A stretch of 64,000 bases of DNA, from the NCBI RefSeq assembly GCF_015244565.1, contig NZ_JABCQG010000005.1, positions 124,001-188,000 of the forward strand. Direction: 5' to 3'. Source of the DNA: Gluconobacter vitians (lineage in GTDB: Bacteria; Pseudomonadota; Alphaproteobacteria; Acetobacterales; Acetobacteraceae). The notes beneath the pieces were generated by a model that saw nothing but the letters and a program-made list of their open reading frames with translations, had not been told where the DNA came from and ran no database searches. This document shows positions 27,573 through 36,377 of the stretch, piece by piece. Positions within the stretch are counted from its first letter, which is position 1; every line of letters begins with the position of its first letter. The position numbers and the translations under genes were made by a program.

Positions 27573-28810
27573 TATTCCGTCTCCCCCACCAGTCGCGCCC
27601 GCAAGGCTGCCCGCGCCTGTTCAAGCGGAAACTGACCTCCCGCCATGAGACTGTCCCGCTCCACACAGGACGGCAACGCAGAGAAAAACCCTTCAAATGC
27701 CTCTGGCAGGGACGCCAGAAACTCCTCGTTCTGCATCAATCCCTCAAGCGCCAGATCCAGTTCCCGCGTCTCCGCCACGCCAGCCCGATGTACCGGTGCG
27801 GCCGTCTCATTCCGAATTTTTTCAAGTGCAATCTGTGCGGTCCCATGCGCCAGTGAAACCGCGATACTCCGCAGATCCTCTTTCCAGGCATGGGAGGCAC
27901 ATAACCGGTCATGCAATGCGCTCTGCCCGGTCAGCACAATCCGCGCAATGACCGTCCGCCCCTGCGCTTCGGCAAGAGCCTGTTCCATCTCACGCCGCGC
28001 GGCGGCCAGAACTGCCTCCATCGTCTGCATGTCACTGACATCCAGTTCAAGCTGGCTCCAGCGCACCACATCACAATCGACAAATGTCACAGACCGGACA
28101 GACCCGTCCTCGACATCCACAAGCGCGCAGCCACAGGCCCCGGTCTCCCGCGCATGCCGTCCCTGAAGCACGCCCGGAAACACGATCCAGGGATGTTCAC
28201 AGACAATTTCGCGTGCATGGACATGCCCCAGCGCCCAGTAATCATACCCCTTGGCCGATAATGTCTCGACGGAGCAGGGCGCATAGGTTTCGTGCTCCCC
28301 GTATCCCGAGAGCGACGTATGCAGCACGCCGATATTGAAACACCCCGCCACTGGCGCGGGATAGGATCGCGTCATGTCCTGCGTGACATGCCGGTCCCGG
28401 AAACTCTGCCCATGCAGCGCCACGCCCAGCTCCGGCCAGTGCAGGGTCTGCGGTGCGTCATAAGAGAAATGATGGATTCCGTCCGGCAGCGGCAATTCGC
28501 GCGCAATGACCGACTGGGCATCATGATTGCCCGAAAGCGTCACCACCCGAATGCCTGCCTGAACAAGCCGGCTCAGCGCCCGGACCATGTAAAGCCCGGT
28601 CCCGACATCCTGCCAGGTTCCATCATACAGATCCCCAGCCAGCACGACGAAATCGACCTTTTCCGTCAGTGCCGTTTCGACAAGCCGGTCCAGTGCGCGC
28701 CGCGTGGCCCCGCGGATTTCCGCTTCGGGAAGCCCCTCGTAACGGCTCAGCCCCCTCAGGGGGCTGTCGAGGTGAATGTCAGCAGCGTGGAGGAAGCGGA
28801 ATGAAGACAT
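27572..28810 (-). CDS. YhaO-like DNA repair exonuclease
   Basis: The 412-residue protein is a metallophosphoesterase nuclease of the SbcD/Mre11 type. All five motifs are visible: HAADIHLDSPL, VVLAGDLYDG, LSGNHDAQS, GVLHTSLSGYG and YWALGHVHARE, supplying the two-metal site. The C-terminal 150 residues form the part that binds the partner ATPase. It is translationally coupled to the YhaN-like gene (TAATG junction), and DUF892 lies 48 bases upstream on the same strand. In Bacillus the pair is named yhaO-yhaN; its repair role there is inferred from the family. Confidence 0.9.
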   Translation of the reverse strand: MSSFRFLHAADIHLDSPLRGLSRYEGLPEAEIRGATRRALDRLVETALTEKVDFVVLAGDLYDGTWQDVGTGLYMVRALSRLVQAGIRVVTLSGNHDAQSVIARELPLPDGIHHFSYDAPQTLHWPELGVALHGQSFRDRHVTQDMTRSYPAPVAGCFNIGVLHTSLSGYGEHETYAPCSVETLSAKGYDYWALGHVHAREIVCEHPWIVFPGVLQGRHARETGACGCALVDVEDGSVRSVTFVDCDVVRWSQLELDVSDMQTMEAVLAAARREMEQALAEAQGRTVIARIVLTGQSALHDRLCASHAWKEDLRSIAVSLAHGTAQIALEKIRNETAAPVHRAGVAETRELDLALEGLMQNEEFLASLPEAFEGFFSALPSCVERDSLMAGGQFPLEQARAALRARLVGETE

Positions 28811-28858
28811 GCGGGAAGTTTACGCCCTCCCGGATGTCTTGCAAACGGTGCGCCGGTC

Positions 28859-29362
28859 TCAGGCCGCAGCCATGTATTGCGACACGATTTCCGGCATCAG
28901 CCCTTCAAGCGCCTCCGCCGAAGCGGTTTCCTCGTCTTTCAGGCATTCCAGAGCCGCCGCATCCTGCGCAAAGCCAAGCTGCCGCGCCAGCACGACCAGA
29001 ACCTGAAGCGATGTGATCTGATGCGCGCGATACCCGCTCGCCGCCAGCACGTTCTTCAGAACGTCATGCTCCTCACCGCCATGCAGCAGCCCCGAGACGG
29101 TGCTGAGAATGGACGAGACCGTCTCATGCGGAACCGGGGCAGGGTGCCCGTGCCGGGACAGAAGGATCGTGATCTCCCGCGCATGGCTCCGGCTCATCGC
29201 CAGATCCTGCTCCATGCGCTGGCACAGCCCCGGATACTGTTCACACACGGGCAGTTCGGAAAGTGCTGTCTCAATGGCCTTGGATTCAATGGACAGGTGA
29301 TCCCGCAGGGCGCTCAGATAAATGTCCAGAGCTGACCTGCCCGTCGTTTTTGTTCTGCCCAC
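28859..29362 (-). CDS. DUF892 ferritin-like protein (YciF family)
   Basis: The 167-residue protein is predicted all-helical and fits DUF892: a repeated acidic/His pattern as in SIESKAIETALSELP and MSRSHAREITILLSRHG, then EEHDVLKNVLAASGYRAHQI and a last helix pair. The family has a four-helix ferritin-like fold that can bind two metal ions and is often stress-induced. It precedes the nuclease/ATPase pair by 48 bases, so oxidative protection and DNA-end repair may be co-expressed; this is inference. There is no signal peptide. Confidence 0.8.
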   Translation of the reverse strand: MGRTKTTGRSALDIYLSALRDHLSIESKAIETALSELPVCEQYPGLCQRMEQDLAMSRSHAREITILLSRHGHPAPVPHETVSSILSTVSGLLHGGEEHDVLKNVLAASGYRAHQITSLQVLVVLARQLGFAQDAAALECLKDEETASAEALEGLMPEIVSQYMAAA

Positions 29363-29460
29363 CGTGGATCCTTCTCATCTTTGGCGTGGTCATAAATGGC
29401 CATATTGCCGGATGGAGTGCAAGAGCGCAGCGCCGCCCGCGCAGGGAGAGACCAGTCATG

Positions 29461-29490
29461 AAAAACCCCATGCCGGAGATCGGCATGGGG
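29461..29490 (-). terminator. Terminator of the TonB-dependent receptor gene
   Basis: Read on the reverse strand, CCCCATGCCG, a loop of ATCTC-type bases and CGGCATGGGG form a 10-bp perfect stem followed by TTTTT. It stands 28 bases beyond the receptor's stop codon and upstream of the DUF892 gene. Confidence 0.93.
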
Positions 29491-29517
29491 CATTCAGGTT
29501 CAGCGGGTTCTGTGGGA

Positions 29518-32052
29518 TCAGAAACCGGCGCTGACAGACCCGATGGCAGCAAACGGTGCTGCAATCATGTAAGTCGGGGCCGTACCCTTGATCGTATTGC
29601 CGAAGATGCCGCGCTGGGCCGTGGCATTGGTCGTCGGCGAGGTCGGGAAGCCGAGGTAATGGTTGTTGGTGATGTTGGTCAGGTTCAGCTTGATGTTCGG
29701 TGCCTGCAGGAAGCCGAGCGTCTTGAAGCGGTAGCCAACCGTGATGTCCATCTTGACGTAACCAGGGATGTGCTGGTCGTTCATGAAGGTGGAATACTGC
29801 TTGGCGACGTATTTCAGCTTGTAGGCGCCGAAAACATTGCCGTCATCATAGTCGAGATTGAAGCCGACCTGATATTTGGGAGTATCCGGAGCAAACTTGC
29901 CGCTCGTCTTCAGGTAATCGACCGTATTGGAGCTGCTGGCACGCAGGTTGCTCGTGGTGCGGGCATCGACATATTCAAACGAGGCATAGGGGCGGATGTG
30001 ATAGAAGATCGGGCGTGTGCCGACTTCCGCATCCACACCATTTGTGCTCTGGCCACCGGCATTGACGTTGGTGGTGGCGTAGTTGAGGCAGGAACTGTCA
30101 AGACATTCGGTTTGCGAGAACAGACGGTTCGTGAAGTTGTAGTGGAAATACGTGACCGAGGCCATGACCGTCGGGCCGGTGTAACGCCAGCCGGCTTCTT
30201 CGGAAATGGAGATTTCCGGCTGCTGGTTCTGGTTGGCCTGCGTTCCGTAGTAGTTTCCGGAAGCATTCTTGGACGGCAGGTAGTACGTTCCGGCATCATA
30301 CAGGGAGTAGTTCGTCGGGATACGGAAGTTCGTGGAGCCCGAGACGAAGACCTGCATTTCCGGGTTGATCTGATAACGGATCGAAGCCGTCGGCAGCGGC
30401 TGGTAATACGTCTTGTCGATATACGGACCCGTGGACGTGTTCGGCAGGAAGTTGTGAGCGTCACGTGTGACGATCGCATATTTCAGGCCGGCGTCGATGG
30501 TCAGCTTGTTATGGAACAGCGACAGGCTGTCACCGATGAACATGGTATGCGTGCGCGTCTGGGTCAGGGCCTGACGGTACTGATAGGTCGTGCCGTCGTT
30601 GAACACATAGTTCGGTCCGCCACCCCACAGGTTCCAGGGCGTACCATCTGCCCCAATGCCGGTGCCTGGTGCGGTCTGGGACTGCTTGGCATATTCGAAC
30701 CAATAACCAACCATCAGACGGTTCACACCCGTGGTCAGCGTCAGCTTCGTGACGGCACCCGGACGATACGTCGTCGTGATGGACGGCTCATAGATCAGGC
30801 TGCCCTTTGCAGGCGTCTTGCCATCCAGCGTACCACCCATGACGGTCTGGCCCCAGTTCGTGGGAACGGAATAGGCCGCACCACCACTGCCGCTGCCGTA
30901 CCAGAAATACGGCGTTTCCGTCAGGACGAGGTGATCCGTCAGCTTGAAGGTGGACGGAGCACTGGCATAGATGTTGGTGAACGGATTCTGATGCAGCTTG
31001 TAGTAGTTGCAGTTATTCTGCTGGTAAACGCCATTATAGACAGTATTGTTAATCGTGGCGCCGGTTTTATTGACAAACGTTGTGCCGTTTGCCCGGGTAC
31101 AGGTGCTGCCGTTGTAACAGCTTGCGATGTTCTGGTCCTTTACACCGAAACCATACGTGTCCCAGGAGGCCTGGTTTACGCTCGGCGTCAGGTAATTGTA
31201 GAGACGGTTGCCAACAATCGCGAGCGAAACGCGGTTGCCGTCGCCCCAGTCATTCACGAACTTCGCTTCGGCATGAAGCTTGCGGTTCGTTGCCTCGGAA
31301 TGAATGGCGTCTTCGGTGGCATAGGAGCCGGAGAAATAGGCGCGCAGGTTGGTCTGGCCGATCTTGCCGGTATCCAGACGCAGGAAGCCGCGCGTGTAAT
31401 CGTATGAACCGTAGGAGACGTCGAACGCGCCGCCCTTCTTCATCTTCGGGTCGATCATGTACATGTCGACCACGCCACCAGTGGCACTCAGATGCGGGCT
31501 GTCGAGGTCAGCGGAGCCCTGTGCGAGACTGACCTTGCGCAGGTTTTCGGAGTCCACAATTTCCTGGGAATAGACCGAGAAGGAACCGATATCGTTGATC
31601 GGGAAGCCTTCAAGCGTGAAACCCATCTGCGACTGGTCGAGGCCACGGGCGCTCATGTGGCTTCCCGTCAGGCCTGCCGGATCGGAAGACGTAACGTTCG
31701 CACCTGGAAGCAGCGCGATCAGCTGCATTGGGTCCTGGCCCGGTGCCTGCTTTTGGATGTAGTCGCGGGAAATGGCCGAAACGGACTTCGCAGAGTCTTG
31801 TTTCTGCATCAGACCACCACCGACATCGCGACGTGTTACGCCATCGAAATAGGTGTGATGTCCGCTGACGGAGACATGTTCTTCATGTTCGTCTGTTGGA
31901 GCCGTATTGCCCATCATGGACGGGGCGGCAGCAGCGACTTTCGCGGGACCCTTCTTGGCGGAAGGGGCCGTGCTGTCTGCGGGTGCGGCGAATGCCGACA
32001 CCGTTCCAAACGCAAACAGGGCCGAAGTCGAAAGCAGGCGAGCAAGGCGCAT
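29518..32052 (-). CDS. TonB-dependent outer-membrane receptor
   Basis: The 844-residue protein has a signal peptide (1-22, ending AFA), a plug domain beginning near residue 85 (SAKSVSAISRDYIQKQAPGQDPMQLIALLPGANV, with SARGLDQSQMGFTLEGFPIND) and a 22-strand barrel ending in Phe, the outer-membrane sorting signal. A likely TonB box is HVSVSG near residue 60. The ligand, perhaps a siderophore or a plant compound, cannot be told. It lies alone with its own terminator; the 224 bases before it hold two inverted repeats. Nothing upstream looks like a good Fur box. Confidence 0.9.
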   Translation of the reverse strand: MRLARLLSTSALFAFGTVSAFAAPADSTAPSAKKGPAKVAAAAPSMMGNTAPTDEHEEHVSVSGHHTYFDGVTRRDVGGGLMQKQDSAKSVSAISRDYIQKQAPGQDPMQLIALLPGANVTSSDPAGLTGSHMSARGLDQSQMGFTLEGFPINDIGSFSVYSQEIVDSENLRKVSLAQGSADLDSPHLSATGGVVDMYMIDPKMKKGGAFDVSYGSYDYTRGFLRLDTGKIGQTNLRAYFSGSYATEDAIHSEATNRKLHAEAKFVNDWGDGNRVSLAIVGNRLYNYLTPSVNQASWDTYGFGVKDQNIASCYNGSTCTRANGTTFVNKTGATINNTVYNGVYQQNNCNYYKLHQNPFTNIYASAPSTFKLTDHLVLTETPYFWYGSGSGGAAYSVPTNWGQTVMGGTLDGKTPAKGSLIYEPSITTTYRPGAVTKLTLTTGVNRLMVGYWFEYAKQSQTAPGTGIGADGTPWNLWGGGPNYVFNDGTTYQYRQALTQTRTHTMFIGDSLSLFHNKLTIDAGLKYAIVTRDAHNFLPNTSTGPYIDKTYYQPLPTASIRYQINPEMQVFVSGSTNFRIPTNYSLYDAGTYYLPSKNASGNYYGTQANQNQQPEISISEEAGWRYTGPTVMASVTYFHYNFTNRLFSQTECLDSSCLNYATTNVNAGGQSTNGVDAEVGTRPIFYHIRPYASFEYVDARTTSNLRASSSNTVDYLKTSGKFAPDTPKYQVGFNLDYDDGNVFGAYKLKYVAKQYSTFMNDQHIPGYVKMDITVGYRFKTLGFLQAPNIKLNLTNITNNHYLGFPTSPTTNATAQRGIFGNTIKGTAPTYMIAAPFAAIGSVSAGF

Positions 32053-32064
32053 TGTGTTTTCGGT

Positions 32065-32229
32065 CTTTCTCGGTCAGGGGAACTTTCAGCCGAGAAAAAG
32101 CATGAGTGACGGCCCTATTTCAATCAGATGGTGACTGATACATTATGACATGGAGGGGGTATGGCAATTTAGTCACATTTCTTTGGCGTAACGGCCCTGA
32201 ATAGCAGGAAATCCCCCAGCTAATGTGAC
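32065..32229. repeat. Two inverted repeats in the leader region of the receptor gene
   Basis: CTTTCTCGG (32065-32073) pairs with CCGAGAAA (32090-32097), a hairpin ending 13 bases before the receptor start codon. Farther upstream GTCACATT (32172-32179) faces AATGTGAC (32222-32229). The first could influence translation; the second could be an operator or the edge of one. The remainder of 32053-32276 shows nothing else I can name. Confidence 0.45.
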
Positions 32230-32276
32230 ATTTGCAAGACAAACCCCGTTTTTCTGGAGCAGATCGTTTCAGAATC

Positions 32277-33044
32277 TCAGCCTGCAGGACGCAGCGCCTC
32301 ATCCGCGCTGTAGAGTTGTCGAATCCTTTTTTCCTGCGCAGCCGTAGGAGTGAAATCATGGCTGTTGCCATTCAGATGGGGAATGGTCTTCCCCCGCAGG
32401 GCCGGCACCAGTTCGGGCAGCGACGAAATCCTGTCCATTGAAACAAGCTGATCGACGGCAAGCCGGCCGTTACGGTCACAGACATAAAGTGTCTGCGGGC
32501 AGAACACGTGGTCCATGTCGTAAACCGACTTACAGGATTCCACGTGGTCGATCGCATGGTCCAGCGTGTGGAACGTGCGGTAGAGCGCGTTGACCGAAGG
32601 ATGAATCCGGACCCGCGATGTCCCGCCGCGACGGGCAAAGGCCCATGCGGACACGAAACGCTTCACCGGATCGCGCCAGATCGCAAAGCTGGGCAGGGTC
32701 CGTGACAGGTCGGGGGCGACATGATGATAGTAGCGCCAGGTCTCATGCATCATGATCCCGCCATATAGCAGGTCACAGATCGACGTTCCCCCGTTCTTGG
32801 GAACATGGACGAACAGGGCACCGGCTTCGCGGATCCGCTCGATCCGCTGCAGGCGTTTGCGGCTCAGCGGCAGACGCAGGTGCAGATCGGCCGCCCGGGC
32901 ATGGACATCGTTATACTGCCGGACCCGGAAGGCTTTGCAGAGCAGGCGCTGCGGAAGACCGGACGCTGCGGCCTTTCCGCCATCATGTTTTGCAGGCAGG
33001 GCGCCATCCTGATGAACCGTAGGGGCAGCAGAAGGGGGCGTCAT
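32277..33044 (-). CDS. Sulfotransferase-family protein
   Basis: The 255-residue protein carries the 5'-phosphosulfate loop FVHVPKNGGTSI (about residues 76-87) and a 3'-phosphate site AIWRDPVKRFVSAWAFAR, both hallmarks of membrane/Golgi-type (sulfotransfer_2) enzymes that use PAPS. Its N-terminal 60 residues are polar and poorly conserved. ATG 33044 is chosen, with AGGA 8 bases upstream; a frame open to 33167 has no good binding site. No PAPS synthesis, polysaccharide or glycan gene adjoins it, so the acceptor is unknown. It is divergent from the cobalamin riboswitch unit. Confidence 0.78.
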   Translation of the reverse strand: MTPPSAAPTVHQDGALPAKHDGGKAAASGLPQRLLCKAFRVRQYNDVHARAADLHLRLPLSRKRLQRIERIREAGALFVHVPKNGGTSICDLLYGGIMMHETWRYYHHVAPDLSRTLPSFAIWRDPVKRFVSAWAFARRGGTSRVRIHPSVNALYRTFHTLDHAIDHVESCKSVYDMDHVFCPQTLYVCDRNGRLAVDQLVSMDRISSLPELVPALRGKTIPHLNGNSHDFTPTAAQEKRIRQLYSADEALRPAG

Positions 33045-33214
33045 GGTCGTGTCCTGATCCTGTCTCTGATGGAAGGAACACTGACGGCACGGAAAAACCG
33101 AGGCAAAGGGCTTATTGTAACGGAATGAAAGCCATGTTGCAGAGTTGTGCTGTGTCAAATCGGCCACGACGTTGTGTTTGTATTTGACTTGTTCCGCCGG
33201 GGGCGCTTCATGAC

Positions 33215-33400
33215 ACCTGACGGTGCCCGATCTGCCGGGTGAAAAGGGAACGCAGTGAAAGACTGCGGCTGCCCCCGCAACTGTAAGTGCTGGCTGTCAC
33301 CCTCGAACGGGTGGACGGACGGTTCCAGGAGATGAGCCCACTGGCCTGCGCCGGGAAGGGACCTGGACCGGAGCACGAGCCAGGAGACCTGCCGTCAGCA
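33215..33400 (+). promoter_or_regulatory. Cobalamin (adenosylcobalamin) riboswitch
   Basis: Upstream of btuB the RNA shows the conserved parts of a B12 riboswitch in order: GGTGCCCG (33222), GAAAAGGGAA (33241-33250), GCCCCCGCAACTGTAA (33271-33286) and the 3' GAGCCAGGAGACCTGCCG (33377-33394). When cobalamin is plentiful it should shut off the btuB-btuF-btuC-btuD operon. About 120 bases separate it from the btuB start; the space between the sulfotransferase and the switch (33045-33214) holds the promoters. Confidence 0.95.
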
Positions 33401-33517
33401 TGAGTTGTCCGAAGGACGGTCCGGGCGGGGTGCATCGGAACGCCGGGTCAGACCCTGCATCTGCGGGTCTGCCTCCTTCTTGAGGGCGACGCAGAACGAC
33501 GAGACATTACCATCGCC

Positions 33518-35515
33518 ATGCCCCGTATTTCCTGCCTTTTTTTCGCGACGAGCATGCTCGTCGCCGTTCCTGCGCTGGCGTCCGTCCCGGCTCAGGAACC
33601 GGCACCGCCGCAGAAGCCCAAGACCCCCTCCGCCGCGCCTTCGAAGACAGCCACCAGTGCCCCGCAGGGCACTCCTGAATCTGTCATATCCACCGTCCCC
33701 GAAACCGTCACGGTGACGGCGAACCGCATCCCACAGGACCTCAGCAAGGTCGGCTCGCAGGTTACGGTTGTGACCCAGCGTGACATTGAACTTCTGCAGC
33801 GGCGCGACCTTGCGGACCTTCTGGCGCGTGAACCGGGCCTGAACATGGTGCGTTCGGGCGGCCCCGGCGCTACGGGTTCGATCTTCATGCGCGGCGTCAA
33901 TTCCAATGAAGTGAAGGTGCGGCTGGACGGGATGGACATCAACGATCCGTCCACGCCGGCCGGGGCATTCGATACGTCCCAGTTCCTGACCGACGGTCTG
34001 GCCCGGGTGGAAATCCTGCGAGGCCCGCAGAGTGGCCTGTACGGTGCGGATGCGATGGGCGGCGTCATCGACATGACGACCAAACAGGGGCAGGGACCGC
34101 TGCATGGCTTCGTCCGCCTCGAAGGCGGCAGCTATTCCACCAAGAACCAGACGGCCGGTTTCTCGGGATCGCTGCATCGTTTTCATTACATGGTCGAAGT
34201 CTCGCACAACCATGTTGGCGACTATCAGGCCGTGCCGAAAGCCATCCGCGCGCAGGTTCACGACCATGACGTCGCATCCAACCGCAATGACAACCGCACC
34301 GCCAATGTGCGGCTCGGCTATGACGTGACGGATAATTTCGATCTCGGCTTCACGGCCCATCTGACGCAGGCGGATTACGAATACGTCGCCGACGATTACA
34401 GCTCCTATCCGGCGCTGCCGTCAGCCCAGCAGAACGAGAGCGATCTCAAACAGGCCATCCTGCGCGGCACCGCTCACCTGAAGTCCTTCAAGGGTGTGTT
34501 CGAGCAGACGCTGGGCGTTGGGTACATCACCTATCGCCGCCATGATATCACGGCCGGCGATCCGGAAATCGCTTCAAACCGCGGTGACCGCCTGAAGGTG
34601 GACTGGCAGGGTCTGACCCATCTCGGCCATAACGGCTCTTTCCTCGTGGGTTATGACTATATCCGCGAGCGGATCATGACCCCGGTCTCGGCCCAGACCA
34701 CGACGAACGCCGCCTGGGGGCAGCTCGAAGGCCACTGGCACGATATCCTCTTCGGTTCGGCCAATATCCGCTACGACAACAATTCCCGTTACGGCAATTA
34801 CGTCACCTGGCGCGTCGCCCCGGCGGTGAAGATCCCCGGCACTGGCCTGACGCTGAAGGCCAGCGGAGGCTCGGGCTTCCACGGCCCGTCTCTGAACCAG
34901 CTCTTCGTCAGCTATCCGGCCTATTACTTCCTGGCCAATCCGAACCTGCGGGCCGAGCGCCTTCTGGGCTTCGATGCCGGGTTCGAGGAACGCCTGCTTG
35001 ACGGCAAGCTGACCTTCGGCGCCGATTATTACGGCAACCATGTCCGCAACCTCATCAACACAGCGCTGTCGGGCTACAACTACACCTATGTGAACGTCGC
35101 CCGTGCCCAGACGCATGGTGTGGAAGCCTTCGTTGATTACCGCATCATCAAGAGCGTGGATCTGCGTGGCACCTATACCTGGACGGATGCGTCGGATCGG
35201 AGCACGGGTGCGGCCCTTGTGCGCCGGCCCCGCCACAAGGCCACGGCCAGCGTCATCTGGACGCCAACCAAGCGCCTGAGCATCACGCCGAGCCTGCTCT
35301 ATGTCAGCGGCTGGCACGATCTCGACCGTTACACGTCCATGAACACGATTGGTCATGATTATGTGACGGTGAACATCGCCGCAGAATACAAGCTGGCGAA
35401 GTTCCTCACCCTCTTCGCGCGTGGCGATAATCTGGGGAACCGGTATTATGAAAACCCGGTCGGCTATCTCCAGCCGGGTCGGTCTTTCTACGGCGGTGTG
35501 ACATTTGGCCTTTAA
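33518..35515 (+). CDS. btuB: TonB-dependent vitamin B12 receptor BtuB
   Basis: The 665-residue outer-membrane receptor has a signal peptide (1-22), a Pro/Ala/Lys-rich spacer, the TonB box ETVTVTA at 62-68, a plug with LARVEILRGPQSGLYGADAMGGVIDM, and a barrel ending GVTFGL. It would take up cobalamin across the outer membrane. Assignment to B12 rather than another ligand rests on the riboswitch and on the BtuFCD genes following. The ribosome binding site is poor, as expected if the riboswitch's platform works at initiation. The next gene starts inside its last codons. Confidence 0.9.
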   Translation: MPRISCLFFATSMLVAVPALASVPAQEPAPPQKPKTPSAAPSKTATSAPQGTPESVISTVPETVTVTANRIPQDLSKVGSQVTVVTQRDIELLQRRDLADLLAREPGLNMVRSGGPGATGSIFMRGVNSNEVKVRLDGMDINDPSTPAGAFDTSQFLTDGLARVEILRGPQSGLYGADAMGGVIDMTTKQGQGPLHGFVRLEGGSYSTKNQTAGFSGSLHRFHYMVEVSHNHVGDYQAVPKAIRAQVHDHDVASNRNDNRTANVRLGYDVTDNFDLGFTAHLTQADYEYVADDYSSYPALPSAQQNESDLKQAILRGTAHLKSFKGVFEQTLGVGYITYRRHDITAGDPEIASNRGDRLKVDWQGLTHLGHNGSFLVGYDYIRERIMTPVSAQTTTNAAWGQLEGHWHDILFGSANIRYDNNSRYGNYVTWRVAPAVKIPGTGLTLKASGGSGFHGPSLNQLFVSYPAYYFLANPNLRAERLLGFDAGFEERLLDGKLTFGADYYGNHVRNLINTALSGYNYTYVNVARAQTHGVEAFVDYRIIKSVDLRGTYTWTDASDRSTGAALVRRPRHKATASVIWTPTKRLSITPSLLYVSGWHDLDRYTSMNTIGHDYVTVNIAAEYKLAKFLTLFARGDNLGNRYYENPVGYLQPGRSFYGGVTFGL

Positions 35516-36377
35516 GGCGTTCCTTCACGTCCTTTCAGCCCCGATAGCAGTCCTGCTGCTATCGGGCCTGATGACGGGTGTGACCGCCGGATCGGCCTGT
35601 GCCGGTCCGGTGCGTACCCGTATCGTTTCCCTGAATCTATGCACGGATGAACTGCTGCTCGAACTGGCAGACCCGTCCCATATTCTCGGTCTCAGCCCGC
35701 TGGCCACGGACTGCGCGGAATCCGTCCGCTGTGAGGTGGCAAGGACCTACCCCGTCCAGCGCCCTGACGGCGAAAACCTCGTCGTCACCCATCCGGACGT
35801 CGTGCTGGACGGAACATGGCACCGCCCGACCGTCCCACTCGTGACCAACGCCCTGCACGTCCCGTTCGTCCAGCTTCCCTCCATCGCGTCCCTGGCGGAT
35901 ATTCCCACGCAAATCCGCACCGTCGCCCATGCCATCGGCGAGGACGCACGCGGCGACGATATGATCCGCGCCTTCGCGGCCCGTCTGGAAAGCCTCCATC
36001 CTGCCCATCCGGACCAGATCCTGACCGCCACGGTCATCGGTGCGAACCTCGCGGGAGAAGAGGGCGGCCTGATTTCCGATCTTCTGAAACGCGCCGGCTT
36101 CCGCCTGTCTGCTTCCGAACGCCCGGACGGCACCATCGCGCTCGAAACACTGATCGCCCATCCGCCGGACCTTCTGGTGACGGGCATGATTTCCGAAGGT
36201 GCGTCCCTGGCGGAAGATGTTGTGCATCATCCCGCCCTGCGGGACCGCTTCACGGGCGCTCATCTTCTGGCCCTTCCCGGCCGCCTGACCATGTGCGGCA
36301 CGCCCGACACTCTCGATGCACTGACCGCCCTGATCGTCGCGCATGACCGTCTGACCGGCACGGAGTCTGCACCATGA
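35505..36377 (+). CDS. btuF: Periplasmic cobalamin-binding protein (BtuF)
   Basis: The 290-residue class-III binding protein begins with a signal peptide (hydrophobic 8-26, cleavage near ACA at 33), followed by RIVSLNLCTDELLLELADP and a helical backbone in the middle, as in BtuF/FhuD. It delivers B12 to BtuCD. A cysteine pair (CAESVRCEVAR) may form a disulfide. The start is taken as the TTG at 35505, which overlaps the btuB end by 11 bases, because no ATG or GTG precedes the signal sequence; the alternative ATG near 35570 would cut the hydrophobic core. It overlaps btuC by 4 bases. Confidence 0.85.
   Translation: MAFKAFLHVLSAPIAVLLLSGLMTGVTAGSACAGPVRTRIVSLNLCTDELLLELADPSHILGLSPLATDCAESVRCEVARTYPVQRPDGENLVVTHPDVVLDGTWHRPTVPLVTNALHVPFVQLPSIASLADIPTQIRTVAHAIGEDARGDDMIRAFAARLESLHPAHPDQILTATVIGANLAGEEGGLISDLLKRAGFRLSASERPDGTIALETLIAHPPDLLVTGMISEGASLAEDVVHHPALRDRFTGAHLLALPGRLTMCGTPDTLDALTALIVAHDRLTGTESAP

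Noticed and set aside
29263-31407. 714-codon + strand open frame opposite the TonB-dependent receptor gene
   Set aside because: Low-complexity Arg/Gly/Val sequence antisense to a clear receptor; no start signal or family.
32535-32555. TTCCACGTGG resembling a parS site
   Set aside because: Only the central hexamer matches, it is not symmetrical beyond that, and it lies inside the sulfotransferase coding sequence.
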